Source of the DNA: Parascedosporium putredinis
Lineage: Eukaryota > Ascomycota > Sordariomycetes > Microascales > Microascaceae
Reading direction: 5' to 3'
NCBI GenBank assembly: GCA_949357655.1
Contig: CASHTG010000006.1
Location: forward strand, 372,001-436,000
DNA length: 64,000 bases
The number at the start of each line of letters is the position of its first letter. Position 1 is the stretch's first letter. Of the stretch, positions 50,119 through 61,750 are shown one piece after another. The position numbers and the translations under genes are program-made. The notes below the pieces were generated by a model. That model saw only the letters and a program-made list of their open reading frames with translations. It searched no databases and had not been told where the DNA came from.

Positions 50119-51723
50119 GGGTGCGGGAGGGAGAAGGAGAAGAAAAAGAGGAGAAGTAGAAAGAAATATAAAGGGAAAGAGGAGCCCGATTACACAAAAG
50201 GAGGGGTCGAGCTGTTGACGTGCTAGTCCTGACGATCAATAATCGAGAGAAGGCGAAATCCAATTGCACTTGCAGGACGGTTGGTAATTCAATTTTGCTC
50301 TTAGAAATCAAACAATACAGTGGAGGTCTCTTTTTTTCCTGTTCGGCGAGGTTCGTAAAGTGTTGGTCTGTCCTGCAGGGGAAAAACCAACAGTTCTCTA
50401 ATTGCTTGGGGGTCGGAGTATTTTACTGCCAAAAGATGAGAGAAGTGACACAAGTGATCTATTATGACGGAGCTTCCGAGGTCGTCACCCGAGCAGGCTC
50501 AGAGAGGCGTAAACCATCAATGATGATTTACTGCACGCCCCGATGCGCTAAATCACGTGAATATAGAGTATTTCGTCTCGATGGCCGCTGAGAGGCGTTG
50601 CACTCCATGCATTCCAAAAGGTGGCCCCTGACAACGATGGATCGTCGAGCCGAATGGAGTATTGTTCTGGAAGGGGTAGAGCAATGGATCTATGGATGGG
50701 TGCTTGATTCGGGGATACCGTTCAAGTGGGGACTGATGCTCGTCTAGCGAGAGATGACCTCCCATGCTTTTGGACGTCTTTCGCTTGCTCCTGCACGGCC
50801 ACATGAGATTAATCAAGTCGTCATCGCCTCTATCCGAGTTGCAGTCATGGGTGAGGATAAGGATAAGGACCTTGATCAATTGATATTACCTATGCCTGTC
50901 GATACCTCGACATTCGCTCTCTATCCTAACGTAAGGGGTAAAAGTGACCAAATGTCTAATGGCAAACTCCCATCCCGGACGTCCGCCTCCCCTTGTTGAC
51001 TTGTCGTGCCGGCCCAATCAAACATTTTACCAGCAGCAGGAGGCCGAACATGCATGATCGACATGCGAAGAGCTGAGGTTCAAGCCACGAGCCAAAAGGC
51101 ATAAACTATTGACATCTTAGCGGATGTGATTGGGGTCTCTACGCTTCCGCGATCAAGTTAGTCAGCGGCTCCAGTCGCTTGATGAGCCAGGCCAGCCAGT
51201 CTGGGTCGTGCCTGCTGCATGGTGCCCCGCCATTTTGGTGGCTCAATGCGGCCCTCATGTCACAGGTTCCTCGAGGACAGCTTCAAGCTAAAACTCTTTG
51301 TCCCTCTCCTTCCCGTTCCTTGCATCCCCTTCCGAAACTGCGTCGTCGGCGCCTGCGCTTTTGTGTTTGCTGCACGTATCAACAGCTTTTTCAACCCACA
51401 ACCAGGACTCTCGCTTCCTCCCGCTTCTTCAACCATACTGAGCCCTCTACTCTAACAGGCACCGCCACTCCTCTACGTCATTCGGGCTTGCCCACCCCGA
51501 GCGACTCAGCAACATGCGTACCTGCTACCTCGATCTCAGCCAACGTTGTGCCCCATAGCACCATTATCCTGCTTTTCCCGGGAGGAAAGAAGAGTTCTTT
51601 TCTTCAAATCAGTCGTCCGCCGTTTTCTTTCCCCTCCCCCACCTCTCCCTCTCGCAAGCGCGCCCGTTTCCTCCACGGCCTTCTCATCCGTCGTTATTTT
51701 CCCCCTTACTCTCCGCCTCCGCC
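50119..51723. other. divergent promoter region between glutaredoxin and 5-phosphatase
   Basis: About 1.6 kb with no convincing frame. The last 400 bases are CT-rich and are probably the 5-phosphatase promoter and 5' UTR. Confidence 0.45.
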
Positions 51724-54700
51724 ATGCCCTCCGAAGCGGGCCCTGCCCCCTCAGTCCGCTCTTCCCACCTCTCCGATCCACCCGAATCGACGCACACTAG
51801 CACGCCCCAGTCGCTCGCCCGCGCCGTCTACGACCGGCGGTCCGAGTATGTGCGCCCCCACAAGATACGAATTAAGATAGGCACCTGGAATGTGGCCGCC
51901 TGCCCCGGGACGGATAAGGACCTTTCGGCCTGGTTCGTCGACGGCAAAGGAGTCGACCCCGCCCTCTCTGCCGTCCTGAACGCGAAAGACTCGAATAACG
52001 CCCCGACGGCGGTTGCAGACCCTCCCACCGACGAGGGAGACGAGCTGAGGCTTGTCGGGGGCGATAAAATTGGATTGTACGTCCTAGGACTACAAGAGGT
52101 TGTGGACCTTAGTCTAGCCAAAGAGGCATATAATCGCGTGTATTCGGACAACAACCCGGTAGATAAATGGCGGTTGGCTCTCGAGGCCGCCATGCCCGAC
52201 GGTTATCAGCTGGTTGTGGCTGAGCAAATGTCGGGCATCCTCCTCCTTATATACGCCTCGCCCGAGGTCATCACGACGATTAGCGACGTGAGCACGGTAC
52301 AAGTAGGTACCGGCCTTCTGGGTTACATGGGAAACAAGGGCGCCATATCCTCCCGCTTAGTCCTTGGAGAAACCACTCGGATGTCCTTTATAAACTGCCA
52401 TCTGGCTAGCGGCCCGGAGCAGACCTACCTTGAGCGACGCTGCTGGGACGTAGCGCAGGTTCTCTCCCGCACCCAGTTTGACCCTATACACTCCCCAGGC
52501 ACCGCCGAGACCGACGCGGAGAAAATCGGAGATGAAGACTTCGCGTTCTGGTTTGGCGATCTTAACTTTCGCGTAGATGGTATCCCTGGGGATGACATTC
52601 GTCGGTTACTATGGCTTCACACTCAGGGCCAGTATGACTTGTCAAAGAAAGCCGACTCATCACTTGATGAGGGTGTGATTGTTATGAAACCGGAGGGGAG
52701 CGGCGGAGATGACGAGGTCACGGACCGAAGCGTCAGTCCGTCTCCCAATAGCAGCTTTTCCGGGACCGAAGATACATCCCTTCCCGACCCAGACGACTTT
52801 ATACCCGATCCGCACGAAGACCCGGCCTCACTTCAAGCCACTATTGACTCGCTCCTGCCGCACGACCAGCTTGGGCGCCTCATCCGGCAGAAGAAGGTGT
52901 TTCACGACGGCTGGAGGGAGGCCGACATCACCTTCTTGCCCTCTTACAAGTACGATGTTGGCACGATTGGCCTGTTTGATTCAAGTGAAAAGAAGCGTGC
53001 ACCCAGCTGGTGCGATAGAATTCTATACCGTACCCGTCGAGACCTGGAATCCCATAAGCAGAAGGAGAAGGATGCGGAAGAGGCCAAGAAAAGAGATGAA
53101 GAGCTCAAGGCCAGGGGCATCGACCAGGCGGCGGAGGATGACGACGTGCTGTTTTCGTACGATCCCGATGCCGATGGCCAAAATGCGCAGTCCTCCACGA
53201 CAGAGTTTGATTACGACGAGTATGACGAGTACGACGAGGATGCCCAGGCAGGAGACGAGGTGGTAACTAAGGCGGGATACACCGACCACATACATATGGA
53301 CATGTACACTTCGCACCAGCGAATCACTTCGTCGGACCACAAGCCTGTAGTCTCCATCTTCACCTTAGAATACGATGCTGTGGTTCCAGAGCTCAAGGCC
53401 AAGGTTCACGCCGAAGTAGCCCGCGAACTCGACCGCGCAGAGAACGAGGGCAGGCCCAATGTCACTATCCTAGTCGACAAGCAGAACTCCGCCGCCCAGT
53501 CCGGCCACGAGCCGGGCTCGCACGGCGACGCCGTTGAGTTCGGCGATGTTGCGTTTCTTGGAAAGCAGACGTGTACTTTGACCGTCGCGAATACTGGAGG
53601 CGTGCCCGCGACTTTCAACTTTGTCGACAAGCCGTCAATAGAAGAGGGGACGCTTCCTCGAAACCGCCGCCCAAATGGCTCACCTTTCGCTTCCTCATCA
53701 CGGAATCCGGTGGCGAGGATGCGAAATTCGATCTTGGCAAAGAAGTTACCCTTGAGCCTGGAGAAACGGCGACAGTTCTGCTCCAAGCTCTCGTTGATGA
53801 TTTGTCACTTGCGCAATCCCTCAACTATGACCGCGCCTCCCTGGAAGATGTTCTCGTCCTGCGCGTGACGGGTGGCCGAGATTACTTCATCCCCGTCCAC
53901 GCCCAATGGCTTCCCACGGCCTGTTGCCGCTCGGTCGACGAATTGATCCGCGTCCCGGACGGAGGAATCCGCGATTTTGTTACGAAGGCGGAACCTAAGA
54001 TCACGGGAGCGATTCCCTACGACCGTGACGTCAGGTGCGCCGCGCCCAAGGAGCTTTTCAAGTTAACCGAAGCCCTGGAGAAGCTTGTCGAGCGTGCGGT
54101 CGCTGACGAAAACATGCTTGACGACTGTCACATCCCCCGCGAAGACCCTGGTTGGCCGTTTGAAAAGTCATCCTGGACTCTCAAGGACGAGGAAACGCGG
54201 GGTGCTGCGAAAGCAGCCCTGATTGCGGCGCTAGATACAGACGCGGCACTCATCCCCGCGTTACCCGTCGATCTCCCTGCGTTCAAGAACCTCGAAGTCC
54301 TGGCCGAGTGCTTTCTCATCTTCCTTCGCTCCTTGACCGACGGTATAGTCCCTTCATCTCTCTGGCCACGGCTCCCCTAAACCTCTTGACAGCCGCCTCG
54401 GGCCCGGATCTAGAAGACATCAAGACCTCTATCCTCGATGTCCTCGCCTCCTCCCCCAACCACAACATCTCCTTTGTCTTCCTCACCACCAGCCTCGAAC
54501 GGCTCGCGGTAGAGCTATCGCCGAAACCCAACGCAGCAGAAGACGGCTCCCCTCGCGGCTACGGACCCTTTCTTTCCGAAAAGTAGTCCGCAGTGCAACT
54601 GGCGGCTCCACCGCCAACTCTGGTACGGGCCCGGCACCCTCTGCGCCCTCTTCCTCGTCTGATCCCTCGGGCTCCCCTTCCCAACGATCCACATCGCAAG

Positions 54701-54900
54701 CGAGCTCGGGTCCTCCCGCCCCGCCCTCGGCGAAGTTACAGACGCGGCAGAAACGCCTCGCCGCCGCCTTTGCGCCCGCGGTATGTAGGTTCGTAAGCGA
54801 CAAGCCTGGCGCGTCGGACAAGGAAAAGGAAAAGGAGAGGAAAGCGGCGGAGGACAAGAGCAAGATTTTGGTGGAGATGTTTCTAAGACGAGGGCTATAA
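51724..54900 (+). CDS. inositol polyphosphate 5-phosphatase, OCRL/INPP5B-like (three frame breaks)
   Basis: Removes the 5-phosphate of PI(4,5)P2 and related lipids. Catalytic motifs: GTWNVA (residues 53-58), LGLQEVVDL, NKGAISSRL, FINCHLASG, FWFGDLNFR (~277), FLPSYKYD, SWCDRILY (428-435) and SDHKPV (537-542). The spacing between the last two is about 100 residues and holds a coiled charged segment plus an acidic DYDEYDEYDEDAQAGDEVV patch. After the catalytic part comes an ASH-type beta domain (FGDVAFLGKQTCTLTVANTG) and a RhoGAP-like C-terminus ending ILVEMFLRRGL, the domain order of OCRL. Breaks at 53646-53649 (G-run), 54374-54377 (C-run) and 54579-54582 (A-run) each need one added base; the corrected length is 1059 aa. 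No introns are apparent. Confidence 0.93.
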
Positions 54901-55324
54901 AATGTCTTGATGTGGCGTGTTTTATTTTTTTCCGAGGTGTCGTAGGCATTACTAGAGTTGAAGGGGCGCCTTGGGTTTTCCGTGGTCTAGATTAACTTGT
55001 GGAAGGACATCACAGCCATAAGGCACTTGTATTGGGTGAGGGATAGGGTTTCTTGGGGGTGAGCTTTCATTGCAAAGCCACCCAACATATTTTCACTGAT
55101 ACCATGATAACAAGGCGTTTGGATTTGTTTTCGCATATTAATAACACCATTTCCCCTTCAGACTGAAATTCAAACACAAAAGACAAGCTGACCCAGCCTT
55201 TTATATGGCATCGCAAGAACCCCATGATGGTATGACACCCAGCCACTTTGGTAGACTCGATCATTGGTGCTATCTTGACGCCGGGCTAAAATCCTTGAGG
55301 AGCAGCAAATGGCCAAGCCCTGAG
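54901..55324. other. convergent intergenic region
   Basis: Holds the 3' UTRs of the 5-phosphatase and the MFS transporter gene. Nothing else is seen. Confidence 0.5.
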
Positions 55325-57198
55325 TTATAGCTGGAACCGGTGTCTGGGATGCATCCATCCCAGCTCAAGCTCAAAGCGCTTCTTTTCTTCCTTGGAAAGA
55401 TGCGCAGCTGGCACGAGGCGGTCATCGCGGTCTCCTCGCTCGCGTCTCTTGTTCTCGCGACGCATATATAGGATGAGCGTAAGAGCGGTGGCAGTGAGAG
55501 CGACACAGCAGCCGAGATTGATGGAATGGCCGGTGATGTATCTAGCCGTGACGTAAAGGGAGAGGAACATGTGAGCCAAGTACATGGGGAAAGTAGACTA
55601 ACTCAGCGCGGGGAGGGGAGACTTACCGAGGGCGCTGAGAGGTTATATAAGTAAACGAGGAAAGAAAGGCGGCGGTATTGCCGAGGGTGATGATAAAGGT
55701 CAGGACGATGGCGCGGACGTAATGGGGCGAGGCGTTGATGCAGGTCCAGGCGAGGGCGATGGGCGGAATGGTGTTGATACCGATGGCGACGAGGAAGGCA
55801 CCTGCGTACTGAATCTTGAAACCCGTACGGTCGATAAAGACGGGCGTCGACGGCGGCGTGGGACTCGGAGGACCGTTTGAAACGCCGACGTGGGCGCCGA
55901 CGAGGAGTAAAAGGTAGCCGGCGACGGAGGAGACGCTGCAGATGAGCATGGGGATGGCCTTGGCGCCGGAGCGCTGGCTGTACTGAGTGACGGCGATGGT
56001 GAAGACGAAGGCAACGAGGTTGGGGGTACGGTGAGCAGGTTGAGGCGGGTACCGGAGTAGCCCATGACAAAGATAATGGTGGGGAGGAAAATGGTAAAGC
56101 TGTAGAGGGCTTGAATGGTGAGAAAGGTGGCCAGGGCCATCAAGATCGTAACGGGGTTCCAGACGGCGCGTTTGAATGCCGCCCAGGTGAGGCGGTCCTG
56201 CTGCGCCGTATTGCCAGTCTGGGAGGGTGGCTCATGGTTCCGTTCCGCCGACTTGATCGTTGTATCAGGAACAGGAGCTACCAAAGGGGACGGGCGCTCA
56301 TGGCGTCTATCGAGAGCACGCATTCTCTCCATGGCTACCTCGCGCTCTTCGTCCGTCAGAAACGGCGCTGTTTCTGGCCCATTGGGAAGGACGACGTAGG
56401 CGAGCACGCCCACCACCACGGTGAGGATACCCTCGACGAAGAAGATCCACGGCCAGCCGTCGTACCCGCGGAAACGGATACGACCGAGCCCCGCGGCGAG
56501 AAACCCCCAAACGCGCCGGCGAGGGCGTTGCCCGAGTAAAACAGACCCACGCGGGCGACGAGCTCGAACTCGGTGTAAAAGAAGCCCAGGTACAGCATGA
56601 CGACGCCGAGAAAGGCGCTCTCGGCGAGCCCGAGGAAGACGCGGCTCACGCACAAGCCGGGAAAGGAGGTGACGAAGCCGCTAAAGGTGGTGACGAGCCC
56701 CCAGGCGACGATGATGGCGGGGAGGCAGCGCCCGCCGCCGACCTTGCGCAGGAGCAGGTGTCCGCCCGCTGGCGACGATGTAAAAGTGAAGAAGAGGGCG
56801 AGGGCGACGTTGAACTGCGTGCCCGACAGGGCGAGGTCGCGCTCCATGCCGTTGACGTTGGCGAGGGCGAGGGCGGCGCGGTCGAGGTAGAAGAGCATCC
56901 AGGAGGCGGAGACGAGGGGTAGGATGCGCAGGTCGTACTTGCGCACGATGGACTTGGAGAGGGTCGCGTGGAGGCATTGGCGGCGGCGGTGCTGATGGTG
57001 GTGGTGGTCAATGTCGGAGCCGCTGGAGCCTACGGCGATGCTCTGGCTTGAGTTATCGACAGATTTCTTCTTCTCCAGTTTGGCGGTAGCATCAACTGGG
57101 TTGTCCCCCGAAGGAGTGGCGAGAGGATCCGTCGAAACAATGTCGCTGGGCGAAGATGTGTTCTCTACCGCTGTCAAGTTTTCGGTCTTGTCCGTCAT
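55325..57198 (-). CDS. MFS transporter, anion:cation symporter (Dal5/TNA1-type) family (two frame breaks)
   Basis: Exons (transcript order): 55627..57198 and 55325..55541. A hydrophilic N-tail with a His-rich patch precedes KYDLRILPLVSASWMLFYLD, then DRAALALANVNGMERDL, the family signature in TM1. Later blocks are RVFLGLAESAFLGVVMLYLG, YDGWPWIFFVEG, VLPNGPETAPFLTDEER, GRANGE-like loops, PPIALAWTCINASPHYVRA and YITGHSINLG. About 12 membrane segments are expected. Breaks at 56504-56508 (C-run) and 56022-56026 (G-run) each need one base; the corrected length is 596 aa. Relatives carry allantoate, nicotinate, pantothenate or other organic anions; the substrate cannot be told here. An in-frame ATG also lies upstream at 57261. 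Confidence 0.92.
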
Positions 57199-59386
57199 TT
57201 TACTGTTAAGTGCTTTATAGGGGACTGGGCACTCTTCCTTTTCTTGCCTGTCTTCAGTCATTAGCCTTGTCCCATTACTCTTTCGCTAGGTTAAGTCTCA
57301 TTCTACCTCGACGTAATGATAACCACAAGCAGCAGTGCTAGGGGATTTAGTCCTCGGTGAGGTGATTCGAGTACTAGTGATTAGGGAAGCCGGAGCCCTG
57401 GTTCGAGGATCTAATACTTGTTGTGTAAGTCTAACCTCGGACACACCGAATGGCTACCACAGTCAAGGCTTACCGCTCCAAATGATCAGGTATCTAGGAT
57501 ATCCAGGCCTATACCAATATAGGAACAAGTTCATCTATAAGAGATGCAAGAGCAGACGGTACAAGTTCGTCAGATTATATAAACAAGGTAGCCGCGGTCG
57601 TCCATGCGGTCTCTAGCAACATAGAGCCTTCCTTGGGATTCGGGAATGGGACTTGAATACTCTTATAACGTCAGTCTCGATGCCACTTTGTAGGATTAGA
57701 GTCAAAGTATGAGGTGGTACAGACGTAAACCAAAGATACAAGAAGGGCCGGACCCTATACCCGGCAGTCGAGACATTGGCCCCCGCCGGCCAAGCCGTCT
57801 TCCTATAGGATCCATAGAGTTTACCAACGATGTCTCTTCTTCGTCTCTCTCCTCACTTGTCTCTCGGCGTGGAGTATAGGTACAGTCGCCTTGCCGTCAT
57901 GGGTCACGGCGCCACAGCATGGTGATTGAGCGCGACCGAACGTGTCCGAGAAACCTGCAGTCGAATTCTCCCACCAGGCGGTCAAACTTATATAGCGATA
58001 TCGACAAGTCTAGGAGCAGCTGTCACTGAAGGTTTCTGCAAGGAGCCATCGGAAGGCCTACTCGAGGGGCCGACAGCCAGATCAGTCCGTGGCATGGTGG
58101 CACCAAGAGGATATTCGAGAACAATACTGTAAGATATATTAGGACACAGCCAACTCCCCAAATCGGGTGTCGTATAGGGAGACACATTTAAATAGGGGAT
58201 ACGGATTATGATGAGATGAAGCGAGACTAGTTTGCCCCAGCTTTTAGTCTTTGCTCTTCTCTAGACACGATGACTCTACTAAGTACTGGGGATGATTTCA
58301 AATAGGATATCCCCTGCTGGATATCGGCGAAACGACAACCCACGCATTTGGGGTCGCACACTCGCAGAGCCACATACAAGATGGAGAATCACACGGGTGG
58401 ATGCAGCGCAGGTAGAAACAATTCGCTTGCAAACGCCCAATCAAGCTAGCAAGCCAGATCTTCTAGGCGATACAGCTTCGTTTCATGGCTTCACTCCATT
58501 ACACCCGCAAGGGGCTGCATAGAGGCCTTGCAGACAAGGAAGCATGCCGCTTTCGGCCAGTCACTTCATTACGAGGAGACTTCTGCGTGCTTTTCTCGAG
58601 CTGCGTCTTGGAGGGCGTTGAGTCGTGACCTCTTTTCGTGCGAGGTTCCATCGGCAATATGATTGTAAATGCCTCTTTGACTTGATGGATCCCAGGGCGT
58701 TTGTGGTGATTTTTCATGCCAACACAGGATCCAACATTCAGACTATCTATGGGAGAGGAAATAGAGTATAGACTACCCCGGTGCGTAGCCATGACACTTG
58801 ACCAACTTCGGGTACGATTACAGGACCTACTAAAATTCAAGAGATTTTGCTGGAAATAGATGAGTTGGTAAAGGTCATGTTGAATTAGGATCATGATATG
58901 AGTACTAAAGTAAGAGTGGAGGTAGGCTTGTCTTATCAAGGAGGTAGATTCACCATCTCATCCTACCAACATATAAGCTTAGTGAAGAGGACAAGAGCTA
59001 GTCCCTTGTTGAGATGAATCAAGTCCATCGCTCCTGCACTGAAATGATATAGCTAGTAGATGTAGTCCTTTTTCTTCTCTTTCTTTCCATTTGAGGGCAT
59101 AGGGCTATGGGACTGGAGCAACATAAAGGCAAGTTGGAAATATTTCATCAGGATATTGGTCGTAGCTTCCCGTAATTCTCGCCTTTCTACCTGCCTTCTT
59201 CAGCTCTATAAAGTGACCAACCTGAACTAGTAACCTTGGCCCCTCTGGTCTAGATTTGCTATTAAATCCTCATCTTGAAAAAACTTCATCGCTAATTCCA
59301 GAGGTTGTATAGCTTGCTAAAGCTGATGCCAACTTTCGCCTATCTTGGGTTCCGCTCACTCTATCCTCCAAGGTTCGCATGAACGA

Positions 59387-59440
59387 CGGCCCTCTCCTCC
59401 CTCTCCTCCCTCTCCTCCCTCTCCTCCCTCTCCTCCCTCT
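59387..59440 (+). repeat. polypyrimidine minisatellite, 9-bp unit CTCTCCTCC, about six copies
   Basis: The unit repeats head to tail with almost no variation and breaks off into CTACTCAATC. One strand is pure C/T, so triplex (H-DNA) formation is possible. Confidence 0.9.
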
Positions 59441-59525
59441 ACTCAATCTCCTCGTGAAGGCTTAGAGGGTATAGAAGGGTCCAAGGAATTGCTCCATGTC
59501 CAAGAACTCGACTAACGCCACCCTC

Positions 59526-59700
59526 TAGGTGATCACCGTCGTCAAATTTCCTGGCGAAACTCTTATACAAGTCTCCCTCAATACTGGCTCCTCGGATCCT
59601 CTGGCTCTTGGTCCCAAGCCAGCCTGCTCTATCTTATATCCCTACGAGCCCTTGGTCGAAAAGGGTTTTGGGCTCTGTTGTTGGGAGTCAAAGTATTAAC
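59526..59700 (+). pseudogene. fragment resembling the active-site region of a pepsin-like aspartic protease
   Basis: After a TAG at 59526 the frame reads VITVVKFPGETLIQVSLN, then TGSSDPLALGPK. This resembles the segment of fungal pepsin-like proteases that contains the first catalytic motif DTGSSDLW, with the catalytic Asp changed to Asn (codon AAT at 59580). Both that change (G to A) and the upstream stop (CAG to TAG would be C to T) are the kind produced by RIP. The open frame is short and no second catalytic motif is visible. A chance match cannot be ruled out. Confidence 0.35.
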
Positions 59701-59905
59701 ACGCGGCGTTCACTCAATCATACTTAACTTTGGATTTCGACGTGTCCAGAGACGAGTAGAGAGGGAGAGGGCTCGACGCTATATCCGGGACTACCTGTCA
59801 ATTCTTGCTTGAATCCCTTGTAAGCCTACTTGGATATAGGTGTAGTGTTTGATTTCCAACGCACCCGACACGCCAGCCCACGCAAAGGGCGGCCCCTCAA
59901 GATCA

Positions 59906-60635
59906 ATGATATACCGACGCGAAGCCGCCCTCGGAATCCTTCGAGGCCTATGGCGTAGCATCGACAAGGACCGGCGCCGACTTCTCGAAGAGATGACGGA
60001 CGCCGACATGCACCGCTTTATCGCCATGCTACCGCTTCCAGGACCTGAGCCCGGTGAAGAAACGAGGCTGTTGCCCGACTGCAAAGACCATGTACAGGCT
60101 TTGATATATGTGGGTAGGGGGATGATGATTTTGGGGCAGGGCCGAAGAAGTCACTGCCTCTCCCACTGCCAATGACGAAGCTAGCAGCTTTCCTTGGGAA
60201 GGGACAGTTGAGCTCGAAGAGAGCGACTCCGAGCCCGCTTCCCCAAATTGCCTCGACAGATCCTTATCCTCGATTTCTCTGGCTACTTCCTTTTCCACCA
60301 GCGCAGAAGATATGTCGTCGGTGGACCGGGTCCAGCAGCTTCTAGAGTTGCAGCTCACCCACCGCGCCGTCGAAGCGGCCATGGAACGCACCTACGAGTT
60401 TTTGGATCACACGAGGCGTCGCCTGTACAAGCTATTCGATTCCAGACACGACAAGAAGCGACAAACGGGCCCCACCGGCTTGAGATATGTCACTTCCACC
60501 GACGACCTGGATGTCATCTCGGAGGATGACGCTCTGCATGAAGCGACTTGGGGCGAGAGTTTTGCATGGGAAATAGATGATACGTGGACCGTGGCGGAGG
60601 CCGATAGCACCAGGACAGATGACGAGGATTGGTAG
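59906..60635 (+). CDS. unrecognised protein, one frame break
   Basis: The ATG at 59906 opens MIYRREAALGILRGLWRSID, followed by DRRRLLEEMTDADMHRFIAM and LPGPEPGEETRLLPDCKDHV. After a frame change near 60130-60145 the protein continues as an acidic Ser/Pro region, then VQQLLELQLTHRAVEAAMER, YEFLDHTRRRLYKLFDSRHD, and an acidic end TDDEDW. Removing one base closes 242 aa. The consistent charged-helix composition suggests coding DNA, but I recognise no family. It borders the degenerate stretch; the start or an upstream exon is uncertain. Confidence 0.42.
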
Positions 60636-60910
60636 TGGGACGCGACCCCTCTCCACTTGTCCTGAGCTCTGCTACCAAAGCCTTTATCCCTTTTCACCAT
60701 TAGATAACCGTAGTAAGCATCATTACAATAGGTATATAGATTCAAGAAAGGGTTGATTATATAGCTTAGTCCATCACAGAGCCTGTCAAACTTTCTAGCC
60801 TCCACTCTTTGTAAATGTAGCAAACCCGGTGGTTTGATCCTCTTGGTGAGTCTTGTACTCTGATCCTTATACCATTCAGAATAAAAGAAAGTGTACATTC
60901 TTCTTCCTAT

Positions 60911-61750
60911 CTAGTCAGCCGCGGAGACACCAAACTCGTTGCTCTCGTACAACGTCTTAATAGTGACATTACGATTGTCCGCCACGAGGCCCATCAGTTC
61001 CTGCGCAATATCCTTGATTTCATTGTAAGCCTGTAGTTTGGCCGTATGGGATCCCGGCGCACGGGGCTTCTCGGTTCTGCACCGCAGTTAGCTCGAGGTC
61101 GCCTTTCCTCTCGGCCTAGGGACCGTGCCAGGAACGACCGGAACCGGGGATGGGGGAAGTGGACAAGGGCATACTCTTGCTGTTTCTGAAGCTGGTAGAG
61201 TGTCAGCTGATTTCCGAGGTATCTCTTCCTGAAGTCGATTTCGTCAATCTGGAAAAGGCGCGTTGGGATTAGCTCGTGCCAGACGATATTCTCATCTCGC
61301 GCGACTGAAACGTTCTTCATTACACGAAAAGGAGAAATGGCTTACGATGTCTAGAACCGTTTGGGTGGCCTTGAAGCAATGTGTCAGCCTAGGAACACAA
61401 CGAGAAAACCGCAATTTTATAGAACCCTTTCTAGTCAAGAGAAAAGAACGAGCTCAGAAAAGCTAAATGAAATCTCACCTCATCCGGCGTCCCGCTACGC
61501 AACCAGTCCAAGTCCCCATCCCGTTCCTCCTCACCCGTCCTCTCCCCGGACCCCGGGACCCTTTGATCCAGGCCTCGTACCCAGAGATCCTCTCTCTCGC
61601 CGTACCAATCAAAGTTTCCGAGACGCAGTCGGCCAGTTTGTCGACCTGGGAGCGGAGTATGCTCGCCGACTTGAGTTCGAGGGCCACGTTGTCTGGCGTG
61701 AGCCCCGCACTAGAGATCTTGGGGAGCGCATGCGTTGCGTAGTTTGACAT
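60911..61750 (-). CDS. unrecognised small helical protein, four exons (one frame break)
   Basis: Exons (transcript order): 61479..61750, 61346..61369 (24 nt), 61175..61248, 60911..61076; all introns are GT..AG. The protein begins MSNYATHALPKISSAGLTPD, then LKSASILRSQVDKLADCVSE, GTARERISGYEAW, ATQTVLDI, DEIDFRKRYLGNQLTLYQLQ, LQAYNEIKDIAQELMGLVAD and a distinctive end TIKTLYESNEFGVSAAD. One break in the G/C-runs at about 61540-61565 needs one base; the corrected length is 178 aa. It is probably all-helical with coiled-coil character and no membrane segment. The size and tail suggest a subunit of a larger complex, but I cannot assign it. The splice sites and the clean frame across four exons make it a real gene. 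Confidence 0.72.

Larger units (their letters stand above)
57199..59905. other. degenerate stretch, possible decayed mobile element or mutated duplicate
   Basis: Compared with its neighbours this DNA looks AT-richer, with many TATA, TAGG and CTAG strings and stop codons in all frames. It holds an aspartic-protease-like fragment with a stop codon and a polypyrimidine minisatellite (both listed). No intact transposase, reverse transcriptase or terminal repeat pair could be recognised. Repeat-induced point mutation (RIP) of an old element is a reasonable explanation but was not measured. Confidence 0.4.
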
